The position numbers were made by a program, and so were the translations under genes. 55,982 nt of DNA from Rubrivivax sp. (GTDB lineage Bacteria > Pseudomonadota > Gammaproteobacteria > Burkholderiales > Burkholderiaceae_C), in assembly GCA_026125665.1 (NCBI GenBank), contig JAHCKS010000028.1, positions 1-55,982 on the forward strand, read 5' to 3'. Positions 37,998 to 51,078 of the stretch are shown piece by piece. The notes under the pieces are model-generated. The model was not told where the DNA came from. It did no database searches and saw only the letters and a program-made list of their open reading frames with translations. Numbering within the stretch: position 1 is the first letter of the stretch; every line of letters begins with the position of its first letter.

Positions 37998-38024
37998 CGG
38001 GTCTTCTCTCCTCGCGGGGCGGGC

Positions 38025-40594
<2,570 letters not shown>

Positions 40595-40711
40595 CGGGAT
40601 TCGTGCCGGGTCTTGAAAACGGCATTGTAGGCGCGGGGCCCGGCGTCGCCGGCCGCGCAGCAGGCGCCCGGCAACTTCTGCGGGCGCACCCCGCGCCCGC
40701 GGCGACTGCCC

Positions 40712-40897
40712 TCAACGCCAGAGCACGAGCAGCCCGAGCCCCGCGGCGATGCTGACCAGCCCGACGAAGCGGATCTGCCCGTCGGACATCGCGAGCGCGC
40801 GCTCGAACATGGCCCGCCAACCACGCGGGCTGAGGAAGGGCATCAGCCCCTCCATCACCAGCATCAGCCCGAAGGCGCCGAGCAGCAGGTCGCCCAT
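40712..40897 (-). CDS. DUF2065 small membrane protein
   Basis: A 61-residue protein with two hydrophobic helices (about 4-20 and 42-59) joined by LSPRGWRAMFERALAMSDGQ, the DUF2065 (YjeT-like) pattern. It lies just after hflC, the usual place for this family. Function unknown; membrane location is inferred from hydrophobicity. Confidence 0.85.
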   Translation of the reverse strand: MGDLLLGAFGLMLVMEGLMPFLSPRGWRAMFERALAMSDGQIRFVGLVSIAAGLGLLVLWR

Positions 40898-40929
40898 GCC
40901 GGTAGCGCCCGCAGCGGCCCGAGGCGCCG

Positions 40930-41814
40930 TCAGCGACGCGGCGCCGGTCCGGGCGTGCCCTGCATGGCGCGGAAGAAGTCGTTGGCGGGGTCCAGCACCA
41001 TCACGTCGCTGCGGTTGCGGAACGTGGCGCGGTAGGCCTCGAGGCTGCGGTAGAACTGCGCGAACTGCGGGTCGCGGCCGAAGGAGTCGGCGTACAGGGC
41101 CGAGGCGCGCGCGTCGCCGGCGCCCTTGACCTTCTGCGCGTCGCGGTAGGCCTCGGCGATGATGATCTCGCGCTGGCGGTCGGCATCGGCGCGGATCTTC
41201 TCGCCCTCGGCCGTGCCCTGCGAACGCAGCTCGTTGGCCACCTGCGTGCGCTCGGAGACCATGCGCCGGTACACCGAGTCGGTGATGTCGGCGACGAAGT
41301 CCACGCGCTTGATCCGCACGTCGACGATCTCGATGCCGAAGGCCTTGGCCTCGTCCGCCAGGCGCTGGCGCACGTCACCCATGATCCTCTCGCGCTCGCC
41401 CGCCAGCACGCCCTGCACCGTGCGCTTGGTGATCTCCTCGTTGAAGGCGGCCTGCACGACCGGCGACAGGCGTGCCTCGAGGTTGCGGTAGTCGGCGCCG
41501 TTGTTGCGGATGAACTGCCGCGGCTCGGCGATGCGCCACTTGACCAGCCAGTCGATGACGAGACTCTTCTTCTCGGCCGTGAAGATGGGCCGCGTCTCCG
41601 GGCTGTCCATGGTCTGGATGCGCTTGTCGAGGAAGACGACGTTCTGGAACGGGGGCGGCAGCTTGAAGTTGAGCCCGGGGGCGGTGATGACCTCCTTGAT
41701 CTCCCCGAGCGCGTAGATCGCGGCGACCTGCCGCTGGTCAACGATGAAGAGCGTGCTCGAGGCGACCATCAGCGCGAGCAGCGCGCCGACGACGGCGATT
41801 CCGATGCGGTTCAT
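40930..41814 (-). CDS. hflC: FtsH protease regulator HflC
   Basis: A 294-residue SPFH/prohibitin-family protein with one N-terminal membrane anchor (about 5-25) and a periplasmic band-7 domain (STLFIVDQRQVAAIYALGEI, KRVDFVADITDSVYRRM). C-terminal coiled coil then a hydrophobic end typical of HflC (SDVMVLDPANDFF). It forms the HflKC cage around FtsH. 12 nt after hflK. Confidence 0.95.
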   Translation of the reverse strand: MNRIGIAVVGALLALMVASSTLFIVDQRQVAAIYALGEIKEVITAPGLNFKLPPPFQNVVFLDKRIQTMDSPETRPIFTAEKKSLVIDWLVKWRIAEPRQFIRNNGADYRNLEARLSPVVQAAFNEEITKRTVQGVLAGERERIMGDVRQRLADEAKAFGIEIVDVRIKRVDFVADITDSVYRRMVSERTQVANELRSQGTAEGEKIRADADRQREIIIAEAYRDAQKVKGAGDARASALYADSFGRDPQFAQFYRSLEAYRATFRNRSDVMVLDPANDFFRAMQGTPGPAPRR

Positions 41815-41826
41815 GTGGCGCCCTTC

Positions 41827-43017
41827 TCAGCGGCTCTCGCGGTCGCGCGATCGCCCGCCATCGCGCGAGCGCACGTCGGTCCCCGGCGTGGCCGGTGCGG
41901 TCTCCAGCGGCGCCGGCACCGCGCCGGCTGCGCCCGCAGCGCCCGCCTGCTGCAGCAGGCGGTCCAGCGGCAGGTACAGCAGGTTGCTCCCGTTGCGCGA
42001 GTCGACCAGCACCTTGCTGACATTCGAGTAGACCTGCTGCATCGTTTCGAGGTAGAGGCGGTCGCGCGTCACCTGGGGGGCCTTCTGGTACTCGGCCAGC
42101 ACCGAGCGGAAGCGCTGGGCATCGCCCTCGGCCTGCGCGACGACCCGCCCGCGGTAGCCCTCGGCTTCCTCGAGCAGTCGGCTGGCGGTGCCGCGCGCCT
42201 TCGGCACGACGTCGCTGGCGTAGGCGCGACCCTCGTTGACCAGGCGGTCGCGGTCGGCGCCGGCCTTCACGGCGTCGTTGAACGCCGCCTGCACCGCGTC
42301 GGGGACCTGCACGTTCTGCAGGTTGACGTTGGAGACGACGATGCCGGCCTTCAGCCGGTCGAGCTGCGCCTGGATGCTCTTGACCAGGTCGGCGGCGATC
42401 GCGTCGCGCCGCTCGTACAGCACCGAGTCGACCTTGCTGCGCCCGACGATCTCGCGCACCGCGGACTCGGCGGCCATCACCACCGCCTCGTCGGCGTTGC
42501 GGTTCTCGAACAGGTAGGCACGCGCATCGGCGCGCCGGTACTGCACCGTGAAGCGGATGTCGACGATGTTCTCGTCCTGCGTCAGCATCGAACTGTCGCG
42601 CAGACCGGTGGCCGGCACCACGGTGCTGCGACCCACCTCGACCGACTGCAGCTGCGTCACCGAAACGACCTCGTGCGCCTGGATCGGGTAGGGCAGCCGC
42701 CACTGGAAGCCGGCATCGGCGGTGTGGCTGAAGCGGCCGAAGGTCGTGACCACCGCCTGCTGGCCTTCCTGCACGATGAAGAAGCCGCTGCCGAGCCACA
42801 CCAGCGCCGCCACGACGGCGATGAGGCCGGCGCCGATGCCGGCGCTGCGCATGTCGGGCTGGAAGCCGCCGCCGCCGTCGCCAGCCGGCGGGCGCTCGTC
42901 GCGGCCGCGCTGCGGCCCCGGGCCCTTGCCGCCGAACAGGCCCGACAGCTTCTTGTTGAAGTCGCGCCAGAGCTCGTCGAGGTCGGGCGGACCGTCGTTG
43001 CGGTTGTTGTGCAGCAC
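41827..43017 (-). CDS. hflK: FtsH protease regulator HflK
   Basis: A 396-residue HflK from a GTG at 43017 (start then LHNNRNDGPPDLDELWRDF). GGAG lies 5 nt before it. The frame is open to an ATG at 43185, but those 56 residues are Arg/Ala-rich and unlike HflK. One membrane helix (about 88-107), SPFH domain (FIVQEGQQAVVTTFGRFSHT) and an Ala/Pro-rich tail. Works with HflC to restrain FtsH. Confidence 0.9.
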   Translation of the reverse strand: MLHNNRNDGPPDLDELWRDFNKKLSGLFGGKGPGPQRGRDERPPAGDGGGGFQPDMRSAGIGAGLIAVVAALVWLGSGFFIVQEGQQAVVTTFGRFSHTADAGFQWRLPYPIQAHEVVSVTQLQSVEVGRSTVVPATGLRDSSMLTQDENIVDIRFTVQYRRADARAYLFENRNADEAVVMAAESAVREIVGRSKVDSVLYERRDAIAADLVKSIQAQLDRLKAGIVVSNVNLQNVQVPDAVQAAFNDAVKAGADRDRLVNEGRAYASDVVPKARGTASRLLEEAEGYRGRVVAQAEGDAQRFRSVLAEYQKAPQVTRDRLYLETMQQVYSNVSKVLVDSRNGSNLLYLPLDRLLQQAGAAGAAGAVPAPLETAPATPGTDVRSRDGGRSRDRESR

Positions 43018-43177
43018 CGCGGCTCCGGCGGTGGGTTGGGCCGATGTGGCCGCGCCGCGGCCGCGAACGCGGCCGGGCACGAGCACGTGCACGACCAGGC
43101 GAACACCGCCGCGCGCCAGGGCGGCCACGGCGCGCGCCAGGGCGCCCAGCCGGCCGGGGAACGTGAGCGACGCCTGG

Positions 43178-44488
43178 TCACGCATGGGGTTGCGGCTGCC
43201 GTTCGCTCGCCGTCTCTGGGTTCTGCTTCATCGGGTCCATCGCAGTAGGTCCAACCTCGCCATCTCCAGCCGGCGCCGACGGGGCGGCACGCAGGCGCGC
43301 GGCCACCTCGCCGGCGAGCACCTGGCGCAAGGTATCGAGGCCGGCGCCGGTGCGCGCGCTGACGAACACCCGCCGGCGGCGTACGCCGCCGGGCAGTTCG
43401 AGCCAGTCGTCGGCCACCCGGGGCTGGCGCGAGGGCTCCAGCCGGTCGCACTTGTTGAACACGATCAACTGCGGCACGGCGCCGGCGCCGATCTCCTGCA
43501 GCACGCGCTCGACCTCGTCCATCTGTTCCTGGAGCACCGGGCTCGCCGCGTCGACGATGTGCAGCAGCAGGTCGGCCTCCGCGGCTTCCTGCAACGTCGC
43601 CTCGAAGGCCTCGACAAGGCGGTGCGGCAGGTCGCGGATGAAACCCACGGTGTCCGACAGCGTCGCGGCACAACCGGCGGCGTGCCCCTCCGTGGGCTCG
43701 GCCGCGGGCAGCCACAGCTGGCGCGTGGTCGTGTCCAGCGTCGCGAAGAGCTGGTCGGCAGCGTAGCTGCGCGCCTTGGTCAGCGCGTTGAACAGCGTCG
43801 ACTTGCCGGCGTTGGTGTAGCCGACGAGGGAGATGCGCACAGTGCCGCGCCGCTCGCGCGCGCGGCGCTGTGTGCCGCGCTGGCGCTTGACGCGCTCCAG
43901 CCGCTCCAGCACGCGCCGGATGCGCTCGCCGATCATGCGACGGTCGAGCTCGATCTGCGTCTCGCCCGGACCGCCGCGCGTGCCGATGCCACCGCGCTGT
44001 CGCTCCAGGTGCGACCAGCGCCGCACGAGGCGCGTCGAAAGGTACTGCAGCCGCGCCAGTTCGACCTGCAGCTTGCCCTCGTGGCTCTGGGCGCGATCGG
44101 CGAAGATGTCCAGGATCAGCGACGTACGGTCGGCAACCGGAACGCCCAGGTGCCGCTCGAGGTTGCGTTGCTGCACCGGCGACAGCGCCTGGTCGAAGAT
44201 GACCCCGTGCGCCGAGGTGGCCGCGATCATCGACTTGATCTCGTCGGCCTTGCCGCTGCCGACGAAGAGCGCCGGGTCCGGCGCCTTGCGGCGCGCCGTG
44301 ATGCGGGCCACCGCCTCGTCGCCAGCCGAGGCGGCCAGCAACGCCAGTTCCTCCAGCGACGCGTCGAACGGCGTGCCGGGACCGAGGTCGACGCCAACGA
44401 GCACCGCGCGGGTCGCGTCAGCCGCGCCCACGGCGCGTGCGTCGTGGCGGGCCGGACGGCCCGCGGCGGATTCTGCGCCTTGGCTCAA
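43178..44488 (-). CDS. hflX: GTPase HflX
   Basis: A 436-residue ribosome-associated GTPase that can split stalled ribosomes. N-terminal HflX domain (VGSGKADEIKSMI, FDQALSPVQQRNLERHL), then G domain with GYTNAGKSTLFNALT (P-loop), DTVGFIRDLPHRLVEAFEAT (G3) and NKCD (G4). The only start at the far end is TTG 44488 (SQGAESAAG); a GTG at 44431 is an alternative. The C-terminal tail is low complexity. Lies between hfq and hflK. Confidence 0.94.
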   Translation of the reverse strand: MSQGAESAAGRPARHDARAVGAADATRAVLVGVDLGPGTPFDASLEELALLAASAGDEAVARITARRKAPDPALFVGSGKADEIKSMIAATSAHGVIFDQALSPVQQRNLERHLGVPVADRTSLILDIFADRAQSHEGKLQVELARLQYLSTRLVRRWSHLERQRGGIGTRGGPGETQIELDRRMIGERIRRVLERLERVKRQRGTQRRARERRGTVRISLVGYTNAGKSTLFNALTKARSYAADQLFATLDTTTRQLWLPAAEPTEGHAAGCAATLSDTVGFIRDLPHRLVEAFEATLQEAAEADLLLHIVDAASPVLQEQMDEVERVLQEIGAGAVPQLIVFNKCDRLEPSRQPRVADDWLELPGGVRRRRVFVSARTGAGLDTLRQVLAGEVAARLRAAPSAPAGDGEVGPTAMDPMKQNPETASERQPQPHA

Positions 44489-44558
44489 GTTCGGATCTGC
44501 AGGGCGTGTGCCGGGGGGGCCATGGAAGCGGCGCTCAACCGGGCGCGATGCCGGTTGC

Positions 44559-44804
44559 TCAGGACGGCTCGCCCGTGTTCTCGTTGGGGTGGAAGTTCAC
44601 CGCGCGGCTGGGCACGACGGTGGAGATCGCATGCTTGTAGACCATCTGCGTGACGGTGTTACGCAGCAGCACGACGTACTGGTCGAACGACTCGATGTGG
44701 CCCTGGAGCTTGATGCCGTTGACGAGGTAGATCGACACCGGCACGTGTTCCTTGCGCAGCAGGTTCAGAAAAGGGTCCTGCAGAAGTTGGCCCTTGTTGC
44801 TCAC
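44559..44804 (-). CDS. hfq: RNA chaperone Hfq
   Basis: An 81-residue Sm-like hexameric protein that pairs small RNAs with mRNAs. [20 protein letters not shown], then [20 protein letters not shown] (Sm1) and [15 protein letters not shown] (Sm2), match closely. The start is GTG at 44804, with GGAG upstream. Tail is short ([10 protein letters not shown]), as in betaproteobacteria. Order der-hfq-hflX-hflK-hflC is conserved. Confidence 0.98.
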   Translation of the reverse strand: MSNKGQLLQDPFLNLLRKEHVPVSIYLVNGIKLQGHIESFDQYVVLLRNTVTQMVYKHAISTVVPSRAVNFHPNENTGEPS

Positions 44805-44877
44805 GATATGCTCCGTGTTGGATGACTCGAGGCGGGCACCTTACCACAGGCCCGTCGCGCCGCGGCCCGCCGTTCCC

Positions 44878-46221
44878 TCATCCGCCCCGGTCGTCGAAGG
44901 GATTGCGCCCCGAGCGCAGCTCGATGCGCAGCGGGGTGCCGACGAGCTTGAAGTGCTCGCGGAAGCGCCCCTCGAGGTAGCGCTTGTAGGCCGGCGTCAC
45001 GTGCTCCAGCGAGTTGCCGTGGATCACCACGACGGGGGGATTCATCCCGCCCTGGTGCGCGTAGCGCATCTTGGGGCGGAAACGTCCCTCGCGCCGCGGT
45101 TGCTGGTGCGCCACTGCGTCGTGCAGCAGGCGCGTCAGCACCGGCGTGGGCAGCTTCGCCGTGGCCGACGCGTGCGCCTGCAGCACCGCCTTCCACAACG
45201 CGCCGAGGCCGCGGCGCTTCAGCGCCGACACGTGCAGCACCGGCGCGAACTTCAGGAACGCGAGGCGCGACTCGACAGAGCGCTCGAGCATCCGGCGCTG
45301 GTAGTCGTCGGTCGCGTCCCACTTGTTGATCGCGACGACGACGGCGCGCCCGGCCTCGAGGATGTAGCCGGCGATGTGCGCGTCCTGCTCGCTGACGCCC
45401 TCGGTGGCGTCGATCAGCAGCACGACGACGTGGGCGTCGGCGATGGCCTGCAGCGTCTTCACGACGGAGAACTTCTCCACCGCCTCGAAGACGCGACCCT
45501 TGCGCCGCAGCCCGGCGGTGTCGACGAGCTCGAAGCGCCGGCCGTCGCGCTCGAACGGCACATGGATCGCGTCACGCGTCGTGCCCGGCTGGTCGAACGC
45601 GACCAGGCGTTCCTCGCCGAGCCAGGCGTTGATCAGCGTGCTCTTGCCGGCGTTGGGGCGGCCGGCGACGGCCAGGCGGACGGGCCGCTCGGCGGCGTCC
45701 TCGCCCTCCTCCGCCCGATCCGCGTCGGGCTCGAAACCCTCGAGGGCCGCCTCGAGCAGGCTGCGCACACCCTGGCCGTGTGCGGCCGACACCGGATGCG
45801 GCGCACCGATGCCGAGCTCGTGGAACTCCGCCAGCGCCGGCGAGTCGGCCATGCCTTCGGCCTTGTTCGCCGCGAGCAGGGCACGCTTGCCCCGCGTGCG
45901 CAGGTAGCGCGCGATGTCGTGGTCCTGCGCCGAAAGGCCGGCGCGTGCGTCGACGACGAAGATGACGACATCGGCCTCGGCCACCGCGGCCTTCGTCTGG
46001 CGCGCCATCTCGGCGACAACCCCCGTGGGTCGCTCGGGCTCGAAGCCGCCGGTGTCGACAACGATGAACTCGAGCGCGCCGAGGCGCGCGTCACCGTAGT
46101 GGCGGTCGCGCGTGAGCCCCGGAAAGTCGGCGACGATGGCGTCGCGGCTCTTCGTGATGCGGTTGAAGAGCGTGCTCTTGCCGACGTTGGGCCGGCCGAC
46201 CAGTGCGACGACGGGCTTCAC
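44878..46221 (-). CDS. der: Ribosome assembly GTPase Der (EngA)
   Basis: A 447-residue double-GTPase for 50S assembly. First domain: [31 protein letters not shown]; second: [33 protein letters not shown], with NKWD for G4; C-terminal KH-like domain ends [18 protein letters not shown] 46221 (VKPVVALVG) is preferred over another GTG at 46242 because it matches the family start. Confidence 0.96.
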   Translation of the reverse strand: MKPVVALVGRPNVGKSTLFNRITKSRDAIVADFPGLTRDRHYGDARLGALEFIVVDTGGFEPERPTGVVAEMARQTKAAVAEADVVIFVVDARAGLSAQDHDIARYLRTRGKRALLAANKAEGMADSPALAEFHELGIGAPHPVSAAHGQGVRSLLEAALEGFEPDADRAEEGEDAAERPVRLAVAGRPNAGKSTLINAWLGEERLVAFDQPGTTRDAIHVPFERDGRRFELVDTAGLRRKGRVFEAVEKFSVVKTLQAIADAHVVVLLIDATEGVSEQDAHIAGYILEAGRAVVVAINKWDATDDYQRRMLERSVESRLAFLKFAPVLHVSALKRRGLGALWKAVLQAHASATAKLPTPVLTRLLHDAVAHQQPRREGRFRPKMRYAHQGGMNPPVVVIHGNSLEHVTPAYKRYLEGRFREHFKLVGTPLRIELRSGRNPFDDRGG

Positions 46222-46366
46222 GGCGCCCGCGGCACGGTGCACCTGCGCAGCCAGGCGGCCGCCGCGGAACCGGCTTTGCCGGGCCGCCGGCGGCGCCCAC
46301 AGGGCCGCGAAGCGGCCCCTGCGGTGTGGCGGGAGGAGGCGCCGAGGGCGCTTCGGCGCAGAGTCA

Positions 46367-47509
46367 TCAGTTGGCGCGAAAGGCGAAGACGCCGCCGTCG
46401 CGCGTGACGACCAGCACCGTGCCGGCGCCGGCGACCGGCGTCGTCGCGACCGGCGTGCCGTCCGTCACCACGCGCAGTTGCGTCTCGCCGGTGGCGGCAC
46501 TGATGAAGTGGACGTACCCGTCGGTGTCCCCGAACACGACCAGCGGCCCCACGGCGAGCAGGCCCGACAGCCCACGGTGCATGAAGCGTTCGTTGCTCCA
46601 GAGCACGTCGCCGGTCTCGGCACGCCAGGCGGTGATGCGGTCGCTGGCGTCGGCGGCGACGATGCGCTCGGCATCGCCGGCGATCGGGCGGGCGCCGCCG
46701 AAGTTGCGGCTCCACAGCAGCGCGCCCCGCTCGGCGTCGACGCAGGCCACGGCCGACTGGAAGGCACGCGCGCAGTAGCGGCTGCCGTTGCGCACCGGCG
46801 GGCCCACCAGGTCGGCCAGCCGCTCGACCTCGTTCGTGCCGCGCGGCGACGCGAGCGCCACGTCCCAGGCGAGCGTGCCGCCGGTCGGCTCCAGGGCCGC
46901 CAGGCGGGCACCCTGCCCGGCGAGCAGCGTGTTGCGATAGGCGACCAGCACGCCCGGCTGCGCCAGCGTCAGCGGATCGCCCGCGCGCTGGTACACCCAC
47001 AGGCGCCGCCCGTCCAGCGCGTCGAACGCATGCACGACGCGGTCGACCGTCATCACGAAGACGCGCTCGCCGGCGACGAACGGCGGGCTCACCACGGCCG
47101 AGGGCACGCGCTTGCGCCACAGCTCGGCCCCCTTGGCGTCGAACGCGACGACCTCGTTCGCGCGCGTCACTACGCTCGTGAAGCGGCCGTCGCTGCCCAC
47201 GCCGGCGGCGATGGCATCGCCGGCATCGGCGCGCCAGACCTCGCGGCCGTTGTCCGCACGCAGCGCGCGCACGGTGCCTTCGCTGCTGGCCAGGTAGAAC
47301 AGGCCGTCGCGCGCCGCCGGCACGAGCGGGAAGCGAAGCGGGCCGAGCTGATCGAGCCACACCTGGCGGCCGGAGATGCGCGGCTCGAAGGTCTCGAGCG
47401 GCTTCGGGTCGGGCTTGTCGGCGGCGCAGCCCGCCAGCCAGGCGGCGCCCGCAACCAGCCACAGGAGGGCCAGCCGCCGCGAGCCGGAGCGGCCAACGTG
47501 ACGCGGCAT
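46367..47509 (-). CDS. bamB: Outer membrane assembly lipoprotein BamB
   Basis: A 380-residue beta-propeller lipoprotein of the BAM complex. Signal peptide with lipobox WLAGC (Cys about 28), then PQQ-like repeats ([18 protein letters not shown]-type stretches, AVDMDAKG-like units such as [23 protein letters not shown]). ATG 47509 overlaps the stop of the upstream gene as TGATG. Works with BamA, encoded at 22-24 kb. Confidence 0.95.
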   Translation of the reverse strand: MPRHVGRSGSRRLALLWLVAGAAWLAGCAADKPDPKPLETFEPRISGRQVWLDQLGPLRFPLVPAARDGLFYLASSEGTVRALRADNGREVWRADAGDAIAAGVGSDGRFTSVVTRANEVVAFDAKGAELWRKRVPSAVVSPPFVAGERVFVMTVDRVVHAFDALDGRRLWVYQRAGDPLTLAQPGVLVAYRNTLLAGQGARLAALEPTGGTLAWDVALASPRGTNEVERLADLVGPPVRNGSRYCARAFQSAVACVDAERGALLWSRNFGGARPIAGDAERIVAADASDRITAWRAETGDVLWSNERFMHRGLSGLLAVGPLVVFGDTDGYVHFISAATGETQLRVVTDGTPVATTPVAGAGTVLVVTRDGGVFAFRAN

Positions 47510-48252
47510 CACTTCGACGCCGCCGCAGCGGCCGATGCTGCCGTGGAGGCCGCCCGCCCCGCAGGCGCGGCGGCGGAGGGCGCGCTCGAGACGGGCGCCG
47601 CCGACGCCGCTGCGGCCGGCGTGCCAAGCGCGGCCAGCTTCGCCTCGACGAGGCGCCGGTACTCGACCTTGTCGCTCATCGCCGCGTAGGCCACGGTCCA
47701 CGCGTTGCGCGCCTCGTCGCGCCTGCCCTGCAGCATCAGCACGTCGCCCTTGCGATCGGCGACGAGGGCCTCGAAGCCCTCGGCCTTCGCCGCTTCCAGC
47801 GTCTTCATCGCCTCGTCGTACTGCTTCGCTTCGGCCTGCAGCGCGGCCAGGCGCAGGCGCGCCACCGTGCCGATGGCGGCGTCCTTCGCGTGCTCGGCCA
47901 CCCAGGCGAGCGAGGCGCGTGCGTCGTCGGCCTTTCCCTTGTCGAACTGCACCTTGGCCACCAGCAGGCCGCCCTGCGTCGCCCACGCCGTGCCGCCATG
48001 GCGCTGCCGCAGGTCGGCGAAGGCGCGTGTGGCCTTCTCCACATCGCCGGCCGTGGCGGCGCGATCGAGCTCGTCGTACAAGGCACCGGCCCTGGCCGCC
48101 TGGTCGCGCTGGTACCACTGCCAGCCGTTCCAGGCCGCGAAGCCGCCGAGCACCAGCACCAGCACCCAGGTGATGAGGTTGCCGTAGCGGTTCCAGAACG
48201 CCTTGACGGCGTCGAGCTGTTCCTGCTCCTGCAGGTCGAGAGAGGTGGCCAT
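47509..48252 (-). CDS. yfgM: YfgM-like TPR membrane protein
   Basis: A 247-residue protein: short cytoplasmic start (LDLQEQEQLDAVKAFWNRYG), one membrane helix (about 23-42), a periplasmic TPR-like domain, and an Ala/Ser/Pro-rich low-complexity tail (about 215-247). It matches the YfgM family, an ancillary SecYEG translocon and chaperone-linked protein. ATG 48252. Location between hisS and bamB is conserved. Confidence 0.92.
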   Translation of the reverse strand: MATSLDLQEQEQLDAVKAFWNRYGNLITWVLVLVLGGFAAWNGWQWYQRDQAARAGALYDELDRAATAGDVEKATRAFADLRQRHGGTAWATQGGLLVAKVQFDKGKADDARASLAWVAEHAKDAAIGTVARLRLAALQAEAKQYDEAMKTLEAAKAEGFEALVADRKGDVLMLQGRRDEARNAWTVAYAAMSDKVEYRRLVEAKLAALGTPAAAASAAPVSSAPSAAAPAGRAASTAASAAAAASK

Positions 48253-48340
48253 GGGCGTGCGGGAAGGGACTCGGTGGCGCGCGGCGGCCGCGCGCAAAGC
48301 GGCGGATTATGTCGTGCGGGCTGCCGGGCCGATGCGCGTG

Positions 48341-49669
48341 TCAGGTCGCTGTGGCCGTGGAAGCGGCGCCGGCGGATGCCGCGCGCAGTGCAGCGGCGAG
48401 GCCGTCCACGTCGGCCAGCGGCCAGGTGCGCTGCTCGCCGGCGGCATCGCGCAGCGGCTTGAGCGCCACCGTGCCGCGCGCCAGTTCGTCCGCGCCGAAG
48501 ATCAGCGCGAGGCGCGCGCCGCTGGCATCGGCGCGCCTGAACTGGCTCTTCATGCTGCCGTGGCCGTCCCTGCCGGCGGCGTGCATGACGATCGCCAGCC
48601 CTCGCTCGCGCAGCGCGGCCAGCAGCGGCAGCACACGCGCCAGGGCGCCGGCATCGGGCACCACGGCGTAGGCATCGGGCACGTTCGCGGGCGCCTGCAC
48701 GCCCACCGCCGCCAGCATCAGCAGCAGCCGCTCGGTGCCCAGGCCGAAGCCGATGCCCGGTGCCGGCTTGCCGCCGAGCGTCTCGATCAGCCGGTCGTAG
48801 CGGCCGCCGCCGCACACCGTGCTCTGCGCCCCGAGGTGCGGGCTCTTCCACTCGAAGACCGTGAGGTTGTAGTAGTCCATGCCGCGCACGAGGCGCGGGT
48901 TGACGGTGTAGGCGAGCCCCGCGGCGTCGAGCACGGCACGCAGCGCCGCGAAGTGGGCGAGCGAATCGGGCCCCAGGAAGTCGATGAGCCGTGGCGCGTC
49001 GGCCACCACCGCCTCCATCGCCGGGTTCTTCGTGTCGAGGATGCGCAGCGGGTTGCTGTGCAGCCGCCGCCTTGCGTCCTCGTCCAGCCGGTCGGCGTGC
49101 CGCTCGAGGTGCGTGATCAGCGCCTCGCGGTGCGCGCGCCGCTCCTCGGGCTGCCCGAGGCTGTTCAGCTCGAGGACGATGTCACGGCCCTCGACCAGGC
49201 CGAACTCGCGCCACAGCGAGCGCAGCATCAGGATGAGCTCGGCGTCGACGTCGGGCCCCGGGTGCCCGAGCGCCTCGACGTCGAGCTGGTCGAACTGCCG
49301 CGAGCGGCCCTTCTGCGGCCGTTCGTGGCGGAACATCGGTCCCATCTGCCAGATGCGCAGCGGGCCGTTGTACAGCGCGTTGTGCTCGTTGATGGCCCGC
49401 ACGATGCCGGCCGTGGCCTCGGGGCGCAGCGTGAGCGTGTCGCCGTTCATCGCGTCGGTCCAGGAGAACATCTCCTTCTCCACGATGTCGGTCACCTCGC
49501 CGAGGCCGCGCACGAACAGCGCCGTCGGCTCGACGACCGGCGTGCGCAGGTTGCGGTAGCCCCAGCGCGCCAGCACGCCGCGCATCACGCCCTCGACCCA
49601 CTCCCACCGCTCGGCCTCGTCAGGGAGCAGGTCGTTCATGCCCTTGACGGCCTTCAGCTTGTCAGCCAA
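48341..49669 (-). CDS. hisS: Histidyl-tRNA synthetase
   Basis: A 442-residue class II synthetase. [20 protein letters not shown], motif 2 area [20 protein letters not shown], and HisRS marks [15 protein letters not shown] and [14 protein letters not shown] are clear. No ATG is near the true start: TTG 49669 ([10 protein letters not shown]) with GGAG 8 nt upstream fits the family N terminus. A longer frame to 49768 is Arg-rich. Length normal. Confidence 0.95.
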   Translation of the reverse strand: MADKLKAVKGMNDLLPDEAERWEWVEGVMRGVLARWGYRNLRTPVVEPTALFVRGLGEVTDIVEKEMFSWTDAMNGDTLTLRPEATAGIVRAINEHNALYNGPLRIWQMGPMFRHERPQKGRSRQFDQLDVEALGHPGPDVDAELILMLRSLWREFGLVEGRDIVLELNSLGQPEERRAHREALITHLERHADRLDEDARRRLHSNPLRILDTKNPAMEAVVADAPRLIDFLGPDSLAHFAALRAVLDAAGLAYTVNPRLVRGMDYYNLTVFEWKSPHLGAQSTVCGGGRYDRLIETLGGKPAPGIGFGLGTERLLLMLAAVGVQAPANVPDAYAVVPDAGALARVLPLLAALRERGLAIVMHAAGRDGHGSMKSQFRRADASGARLALIFGADELARGTVALKPLRDAAGEQRTWPLADVDGLAAALRAASAGAASTATAT

Positions 49670-49801
49670 CTCGTTCGCTCCAGTGCGGGTGCGCAGTGCG
49701 GCGGTACCAGCCCCGTGACCGCCGCGGATCCGGCCTTGCCGGTCGGCGGGCGGTGCCGCCCGGTCCACGACGTGGACCTCGCCAGGTCGTTTCGGGGGCC
49801 C

Positions 49802-51073
49802 CTACCCTCCGAAGCGCCGCTCGATGTAGTTCTCGACGATCTTGTGGAACTCGGCGGCGATGCCCTCGCCGCGCAGCGTCATCGCCTTCTCGCCGTCGAT
49901 GAACACCGGCGCCGCCGGCGCCTCGCCGGTGCCTGGCAGGCTGATGCCGATGTCGGCATGCTTGCTCTCGCCCGGGCCGTTGACGATGCAGCCCATGACC
50001 GCCACCTTCAGCTTCTCGACGCCGGGGTAACGGCTCTTCCACACCGGCATCTGCGCGCGCAGGAAGTCGTCGATCTGCTTGGCGAGCTCCTGGAACGTGG
50101 TGCTCGTCGTGCGGCCGCAGCCGGGACACGCGGTGACGCTCGGGTTGAAGGTGCGCAGGCCGAGCGACTGCAGGATCTCCAGCGCCACCACCACCTCCTG
50201 CGTGCGCGCCTCGCCCGGCTGGGGCGTCAGGCTCACGCGGATCGTGTCGCCGATGCCTTCCTGCAGCAGCACGGCCAGCGCCGTGGCGCTGGCCACCGTG
50301 CCCTTGGTGCCCATGCCGGCTTCGGTCAGGCCGAGGTGCAGCGCGTAGTCGCAGCGGCGGGCCAGTGCACGGTACACGGCGATCAGGTCCTGCACGCCGC
50401 TGACCTTGCAGCTGATGATGATCTGATTCGGGTCGAGCCCGAGCTCGCGGGCGTAGGCGGCCGAGCCGAGAGCCGACTGCACGAGCGCCTGGTACATCAC
50501 CTGCTTCGCATCGGCCGGCTGCGCGCGCCTGGCGTTCTCGTCCATCAGCTGGGCGAGCAGTTCCTGGTCGAGGCTGCCCCAGTTGACGCCGATGCGCACG
50601 GCCTTGCCGTGCTTCGCCGCCGCCTCGACCATCATGGCGAACTGGCGGTCGCGCTTGTCGCCCTTGCCGACGTTGCCCGGGTTGATGCGGTACTTGGACA
50701 GCGCCTGCGCCATGGCCGGGAACTCGGTGAGCAGGCGGTGGCCGTTGTAGTGGAAGTCACCCACCAGCGGCACGTCGACGCCCATGCGGTCGAGCTGCTC
50801 GCGGATGTGCGGCACCGCCGCCGCCGCCTCGGGCGTGTTGACGGTGATGCGCACGAGCTCGGAGCCGGCCTGCGCGAGCGCCTTCACCTGGATCGCCGTC
50901 TCGATGACGTCCACCGTGTCGGTGTTGGTCATCGACTGCACGCGCACCGGCGCGTCGCCGCCGACCGTGACCACACGCTCGCCCCAGCGCACCACGGCCT
51001 GGCGCGAGCGGCGCGGCGCCGGTGCGGCGCCGGCGACGGGTTCCAGCAGGTCGGGGGCTTCGGGTGCGTTCAC
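49802..51073 (-). CDS. ispG: 4-hydroxy-3-methylbut-2-enyl diphosphate synthase
   Basis: A 423-residue iron-sulfur enzyme of the MEP pathway. N-terminal barrel ([53 protein letters not shown]) and the C-terminal cluster domain with [14 protein letters not shown], then [20 protein letters not shown], giving the three cluster Cys and Glu. GTG 51073 ([11 protein letters not shown]) follows the rodZ-like stop by 5 nt. Confidence 0.96.
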   Translation of the reverse strand: MNAPEAPDLLEPVAGAAPAPRRSRQAVVRWGERVVTVGGDAPVRVQSMTNTDTVDVIETAIQVKALAQAGSELVRITVNTPEAAAAVPHIREQLDRMGVDVPLVGDFHYNGHRLLTEFPAMAQALSKYRINPGNVGKGDKRDRQFAMMVEAAAKHGKAVRIGVNWGSLDQELLAQLMDENARRAQPADAKQVMYQALVQSALGSAAYARELGLDPNQIIISCKVSGVQDLIAVYRALARRCDYALHLGLTEAGMGTKGTVASATALAVLLQEGIGDTIRVSLTPQPGEARTQEVVVALEILQSLGLRTFNPSVTACPGCGRTTSTTFQELAKQIDDFLRAQMPVWKSRYPGVEKLKVAVMGCIVNGPGESKHADIGISLPGTGEAPAAPVFIDGEKAMTLRGEGIAAEFHKIVENYIERRFGG

Positions 51074-51078
51074 GGCGG

